Origin: Gloeopeniophorella convolvens
Taxonomy: Eukaryota; Basidiomycota; Agaricomycetes; Russulales
Length of the DNA: 64,000 bases
Assembly: GCA_022496205.1 (NCBI GenBank)
Contig: WTXD01000021.1
Coordinates: 372,001-436,000 of the forward strand
Direction of reading: 5' to 3'
In this document: piece after piece, positions 59,470 to 64,000 of the stretch
How the letters are laid out: every line of letters starts with the position of its first letter
Numbering within the stretch: the first letter of the stretch is position 1
Position numbers and translations under genes: made by a program
Notes under the pieces: model-generated
Databases searched by the model: none
The model's input: only the letters and a program-made list of their open reading frames with translations
What the model was told of the DNA's origin: nothing

Positions 59470-61679
59470 TCATTGACTGCACTCCCTCTCCCAGTCTCGA
59501 GGAGTGAGCTCAGCGACACGGTCAGAAAACGCCTGCAGCGTGCAAAATTCGGGAGAGCCCTCCAAATGTTTGCCTTCATCCGCACAAAGGGGAAGGACTA
59601 GGTTTCTGTTCTGATATCTAGCCCGGACATCTGCAGTGCAGCCATGCAGATGAGCCGCGGAGCGTGTCAACAGTTATAGGCCAGACTCACACCACTGGGG
59701 GGTACCCGGACGTTGGCGGAGTTGTGAAGACTGCAGAAGCGTTTGGAGAATTCCAGGAGATCCCTCTTGCCCGACTGCTCCTTTGTGAGGCAGAGATACC
59801 CGTCGGTATAGTTCGAAGGTGATAGAGGCGGTGAATGCAGGCCACCTCCGACTTGACTTAGCATCTCATGTCCAGATAAATGGTTCCTAGAATACCAGCT
59901 TGCTCACCTGTCGTCAAACACATCAAGCGTGTTAGCCAAACCAGCCAAGGCGGTGTCATGCGTGGCATGTATCATAATCTTGGGCTCGGGCTCCCTACTC
60001 ATGCGTCCGATCTCTTGAGTTTTCAGGTGCATCCTTCTGGTCAAGTCGTCCAATAGGCGTCCCATGCCAAGGCGGCGTACTTCTTCAGTCTTATCTGAGT
60101 TGAGTCAGAGTTAGGACAACGAGTGACCACTACGAAATGCCCTCACATCCTGCGACGCGCATCAGCTATCATGAAGAATATGCAGGTCACGGACGCAAAA
60201 ATCACCTGAGAACCACTCGTTCACAACAGCTTTTTCCTAAAGAAGTCACCTCTTAGCGTACAGCATAAAATTGGACAGGGTGACTTAGATCCTCACGATA
60301 GTGCCTGTGACGCTTCTATCCTCGAATTCCGGAGGTACCTTGATACCGTGCGCCATCGCAGCACGGACCTATCGAATAGCTCAGCTCATCGGTCAGGGAT
60401 TGGGTTCTGGAAACAGGTACCGTATCAAGGACACCAGAAGCCCGAGGTTTACCGTCTAACCTCAAGGGATTGCCTCCAAGATATCTCGAGACTTTGCGGT
60501 CCAAATGTTCCAGGGTCGGATTGTATGCCGAAGCAGCAGCTACGATCGGTGATTAGGTACGCAAGCATTCGTGTGTCGGTCAATATGGGATTTTGTGCGA
60601 ACCGCGAGCAAAGTTGACCAGTAACGTCTCAAGACGCTTGCACGAAAGGGTGTTGCCTACAAGATTCTCATCGCGGCCGTTGCTGACGCGACCTGAATGA
60701 GTGTTTGTTTCATGCTGATGCTGGATAACCTTACCGGATGCGAATTTCATGAGTGATCTGAGGACCGCACTTAGACGTGGGATACAGACCATGTATGATC
60801 TGCTGCAACGACTCGATTGTTCGAGGCATATTGGTCGAGCGAAAGTACACATCGCGTGCGTCATCCAAAGTGTCGTTCAGGAAATTTAGCCTGCGCAAAC
60901 AAGATGCTTAAGAGAGGTCTGAAGGTAGGCCCGCCATTTCGAACCTCTCTATGTAGAGCCTTCTCAATGCCTGCCCGTAATTGTATGTTGACTGTCAGGG
61001 GTGTCTGTTCAGTTCTCTGCCGTGACCCACACACTGAAACAGACGGGTAGAGTGCACGACTGCAAGACTGCAACAACATACCTTTCTTCCTATATCCGTC
61101 AGTTCACCGAGTAAACTTGCCGTGCGACACCCAACGTCAGCATGCCACGCCGACACGAGATACAACATCCTCACCATTCCCCTTCCACAGCGACGCCGTC
61201 AGCCCTCTCAAGAACGCGGTGCACCGGAAGTTCTGAGGGCTCGACGGATGATGGCGCAACCGCTGCGCGGAAGCGCCTCGCTTCCTTGCACAGAATCCAG
61301 TGCTCTGCAATGGAGCCAGGCGGGTCGGACATCCGGACGGAAACCGGCGTGCGTTCACCTGTAGAATGTTTACAATCATACTTACAGCAGTGCATGGAAG
61401 GAAAAGCGCACCATGCCGAACATAAACATGAACCTGCGCGAGTTCCAGACCCCTCGGGGCCCCTGGGTATCCACCTACGTCCAGTTGTGCCCATGGTGCC
61501 CTGTACGTTTCCCCTTGCTTCTTGCTGTGCCCGCTGCTCTGCCGGAGCACCATGCTCTCTGTTGACGTTCCAAGGCCAGGGGTTTCTTCCACTGACTGCT
61601 CTAAATCGACGTAAGGCTTCGCAGTAACGAATTCAATAAGGAATGAAGCAAGTGTCAGAGCGAGGAAGATGGCGCGCAT
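59470..61679 (-). CDS. Histidine acid phosphatase, secretory type
   Basis: Hydrolyses phosphomonoesters through a phospho-histidine intermediate. Twelve exons in transcript order: 61679-61412, 61358-61175, 61115-61082, 60991-60945, 60890-60735, 60682-60603, 60539-60421, 60368-60297, 60236-60206, 60094-59908, 59845-59691 and 59630-59470, giving 497 aa. The N-terminus MRAIFLALTLASFLIEFVTA looks like a cleaved signal peptide. The catalytic motif RHGERTPV (88-95) is formed across intron 1; the proton-donor HD is in HATHDTALAG (373-382, HD at 376-377). Other blocks are CLLGELTDIGRK, VYFRSTNMPRTIESLQQIIH and YQNRNLVLPLCADEGKHL. The last block resembles lysophosphatidic acid phosphatase (ACP6-like) members more than phytases, but substrate is not settled. 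Short exons of 31-47 nt break the gene, so no long ORF shows it. Confidence 0.9.
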
Positions 61680-62164
61680 GAGATATTGTGATCCAGAACG
61701 CGAACGCGTGGTACTGACAGAGGATGCAGTGCGCAGTATACTGCCACGTCTGGTGACCGGTGACCGCCCGGGACTATCGAAACTGAGGGCGCTTGACGAC
61801 TCGGTTCACCCAACAATCCGGAGTCTGGGCCCAACAGTCCAGCCAGTAACTTCATCCGTGTTACGTAACAATAGTGCGCCTGCGCCGCCGCGACACTGCG
61901 CAGGATGGCAGTAGATGCACCTGAGGTAAGTAAGCAGAGCCACCCTACTCTTCGCACACTGTCAAGTACCACGAATTGCATCTCAAGAAAAGATTTCCAG
62001 GACAACCCTATGGAAGAACGGGGGTAACCCTCAAGATACACCTATAAATCCAGCATCTCCAGATACATGTACAAACCAGCGGCTCTAAATAAGACAATCC
62101 TAACATAGGTTCACAAACCATCAGACCGTGGTGGGACATCCGCCTTCTCTGGGGCGACATATAG
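61680..62164. other. Intergenic: upstream of the phosphatase
   Basis: This lies between the phosphatase start and the stop of the 16-exon membrane protein, both on the minus strand. It should hold the phosphatase promoter and the 3' UTR of its upstream neighbour. Nothing further was recognised. Confidence 0.5.
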
Positions 62165-63942
62165 CTATCCTTGGGCTGACTCCAGATCTCCCTTCGAAAA
62201 GGTTTTGTCCGACTGGGTGTGGGTGAACGAATCGTGGTCTGATCCCATATTCATCGAGATTTCGATGGGCCGCATGGGAATTGTTGCCGTTGTCTCGGTG
62301 GGAGCTGAGCGGAAGCCGATGCCACTCACAGGGGCAGCGGTCTGAGGCCCTGCAGGCCGGTTGGAGCTGGACAAAGGTTATCATCTAACAAGCAAGATGG
62401 CAACAGCAGCACACACATGTATTCCGTAACAGCTCCCCAGTTGGTGAGGGCACGATGCATTCGGGTAGAACCAATGACACTGTACCATTCGGTCAGGAGA
62501 CGAAGGGATGAGGGAAATGATGTACTCACAGGACCATGACTAGAGGTTCAGAGGCAGGGAAGTTTAGGCCCATTCACCAGTGAACTGATATGATACGCAC
62601 GTGCAGGGGTTTGGAACATCTAATCATGTATTTAGATCACGAAACAAAGCAAAGGCACCGAAGACATACCAAATTCCACGGATCTGAGTCACAGTTGAGG
62701 ACCATAGACATCAGCGGGCAACAGAAGGAAAACGTACCATTAAGGTTCATATAAAGCATAACCTTGCGAATGAAAGGGTCAAAAGGAATAGATACGTGAG
62801 ACGAGTGAGAAAAGCGTACAATCATCGGAATTTCCACAAGCACCGCAAGCGTCAGCCATGTCAACCCCTGATACCGTGAGTACTTCAGTCATCAAGATTA
62901 GTGGTAACGTCATGCACACCTGGTTCCACAGAAGGCGCCAGAGGCCTGACTTCACGAGTTCACCCTTGCGCCAGAGGCCGAGAAGCATGGTACCGAGAAG
63001 GATGGTGTCCGTCACCAATGTGACAACGGACAGCGGTCGTCCGTGGACTGTGAACAGATAGAGGCATCCGCCACCTTGCAGGTTCCACACCGAGCGCGCC
63101 TATTGAGCGCTGACGATTCAGTCGGGATACCTCCACTGGGACGACGAGGCGTACCCGAACGATGTCTACGTATGCGTCAGTCAAGAATGCAACAGCCACC
63201 CTGCACAATACTGACCACGTATCCAGAACGCTATGTTCATGAGCCAGACAGTCATCGACAGCACCATGACCGATAGCTTGCGTTCCCAAATCGCCGAGCT
63301 GCGTTGTCCGGCATTGAGGCAAAGGGGCGCCAGAGCTTATCAGGGGATGACGTACATTCGCACGACAATCAGGAATGAGCCTGCGGCCAGCGCCACGGCA
63401 GAGAACAGCTGAGCCAAGGTCAGCGTGTTGCACAGGGTGCTATGACAGGGAACCGCACCAAACTCCACACGATCCAAACCTGAAACTCAATCAGAGGGGG
63501 GTGATGGTGCGAAGTGAACAGTGGTGCGGCGAACCTGACAATCAATCGGCTTGGTCACGTCCATGCCAATGAGGTTCATCATGGTGAACAAGAGGGTGCT
63601 GACGCGAGCGGTGATATACACCTGCCAGAGCCGTGAGCTGAGTTGAGCAAGAGTAGAGAATGCCAAGATGCGTACCCCCAAGGTCCAGAGCCATTTGCGC
63701 TTACGCGTGACAAAGTTCCACTCGTAATGGAGGTTCGCAAAGAACTCCCAACTAGATGGGGAGTGTCAGAAGGAGAGAGAGGAAAGGGCCAGGGAAGACA
63801 AACATATAGATGCCGGCGAGAACATGCTCCAACTTGATGAAGTCAACTGTGATGAAGGGGTGAGGATGACAGGGGTGAGGAGGGCAGGGACGTGCGAACG
63901 GTAAGTCTCAGCGAGGCGTGTGGGGTCTTGCCAGTTAGTCAT
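62165..63942 (-). CDS. Multi-pass (about seven TM) membrane protein of a mushroom-expanded family
   Basis: Sixteen exons in transcript order: 63942-63900, 63846-63804, 63751-63676, 63621-63535, 63479-63459, 63408-63356, 63298-63216, 63165-63155, 63099-62920, 62867-62820, 62762-62738, 62683-62670, 62619-62601, 62539-62530, 62479-62417 and 62366-62165, giving 325 aa. Spliced landmarks are MTNWQDPTRLAETYLDFIKL, LEHVLAGIYIWEFFANLHYE, RISAIWERKLSVMVLSMTVW, a segment with VTLVTDTILLGTMLLGL, GLWRLLWNQGLTWLTLAVLV and LNDPWNLMFQTPA. The hydrophobic segments suggest about seven membrane passes with a polar C-terminal tail of about 65 residues. This recalls a large uncharacterised Agaricomycete family; no ligand, enzyme motif or Pfam name can be given with confidence. 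Exons of 10, 11, 14 and 19 nt are each required to keep frame. Confidence 0.75.
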
Positions 63943-64000
63943 GGCGATTGGGAGGTGGCCGGGCGGGGAAAGCGGGGACGAGACATCCAGGGGAGGAAGA

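Noticed and set aside
1..64000. CRISPR arrays, prophage, rRNA operons or bacterial mobile elements
   Set aside because: None seen; the dense spliceosomal introns and gene families show eukaryotic nuclear DNA.

Overview
The window is nuclear DNA of a filamentous basidiomycete, most likely an Agaricomycete and perhaps a polypore. The evidence is GC-rich coding sequence, many short introns (mostly 45-70 bp with an internal CTRAC-type branch site), and gene families typical of mushroom fungi: a divergent G-alpha protein, 7TM proteins, cytochrome b5-fused delta-9 desaturases and a MOR2/PAG1 protein. No plasmid, phage, CRISPR or intact transposon was seen. All gene models were built by hand from the sequence. 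Introns were placed so that reading frame, splice signals and recognisable family motifs agree, and exon coordinates are given in each entry.

Layout. 0-8.2 kb: the end of an RBR ubiquitin ligase, two low-complexity conserved proteins, a four-exon mitochondrial ATP synthase subunit k, a tRNA-Arg(ACG) and an RRG7-type mitochondrial nuclease-fold protein. 8.6-18.5 kb: two paralogous delta-9 fatty acid desaturases, same strand and same exon pattern, separated by about 6.5 kb with no convincing gene. 18.8-21.2 kb: a 13-exon divergent G-alpha with His at the catalytic Gln position. 21.2-27 kb: a second gene-poor stretch. 27-36.7 kb: an F-box-like protein, a Git3/cAMP-receptor-like GPCR, a PTEN-type lipid phosphatase and a second 7TM protein with a very long cytoplasmic loop. 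37.2-59.1 kb: a gene-dense housekeeping block with a CBS-domain protein and MLH1 (divergent), MOR2/PAG1, a RING+RRM protein, an unknown protein and the proteasome subunit RPN1 (divergent). 59.2-64 kb: a second identical tRNA-Arg(ACG), a secreted-type histidine acid phosphatase and a 16-exon 7TM protein.

The genes do not form an operon-like pathway. The one functional theme is signalling: a G-alpha, two or three 7TM proteins and a PIP3 phosphatase lie within about 18 kb. The most unusual direct observations are splicing oddities (7-nt microexons, an 8-nt first exon, three GC-AG introns, a possible 3-nt exon), the modified switch II of the G-alpha, and a protein that combines RING and RRM signatures. 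I did not find a clearly new multi-gene system.
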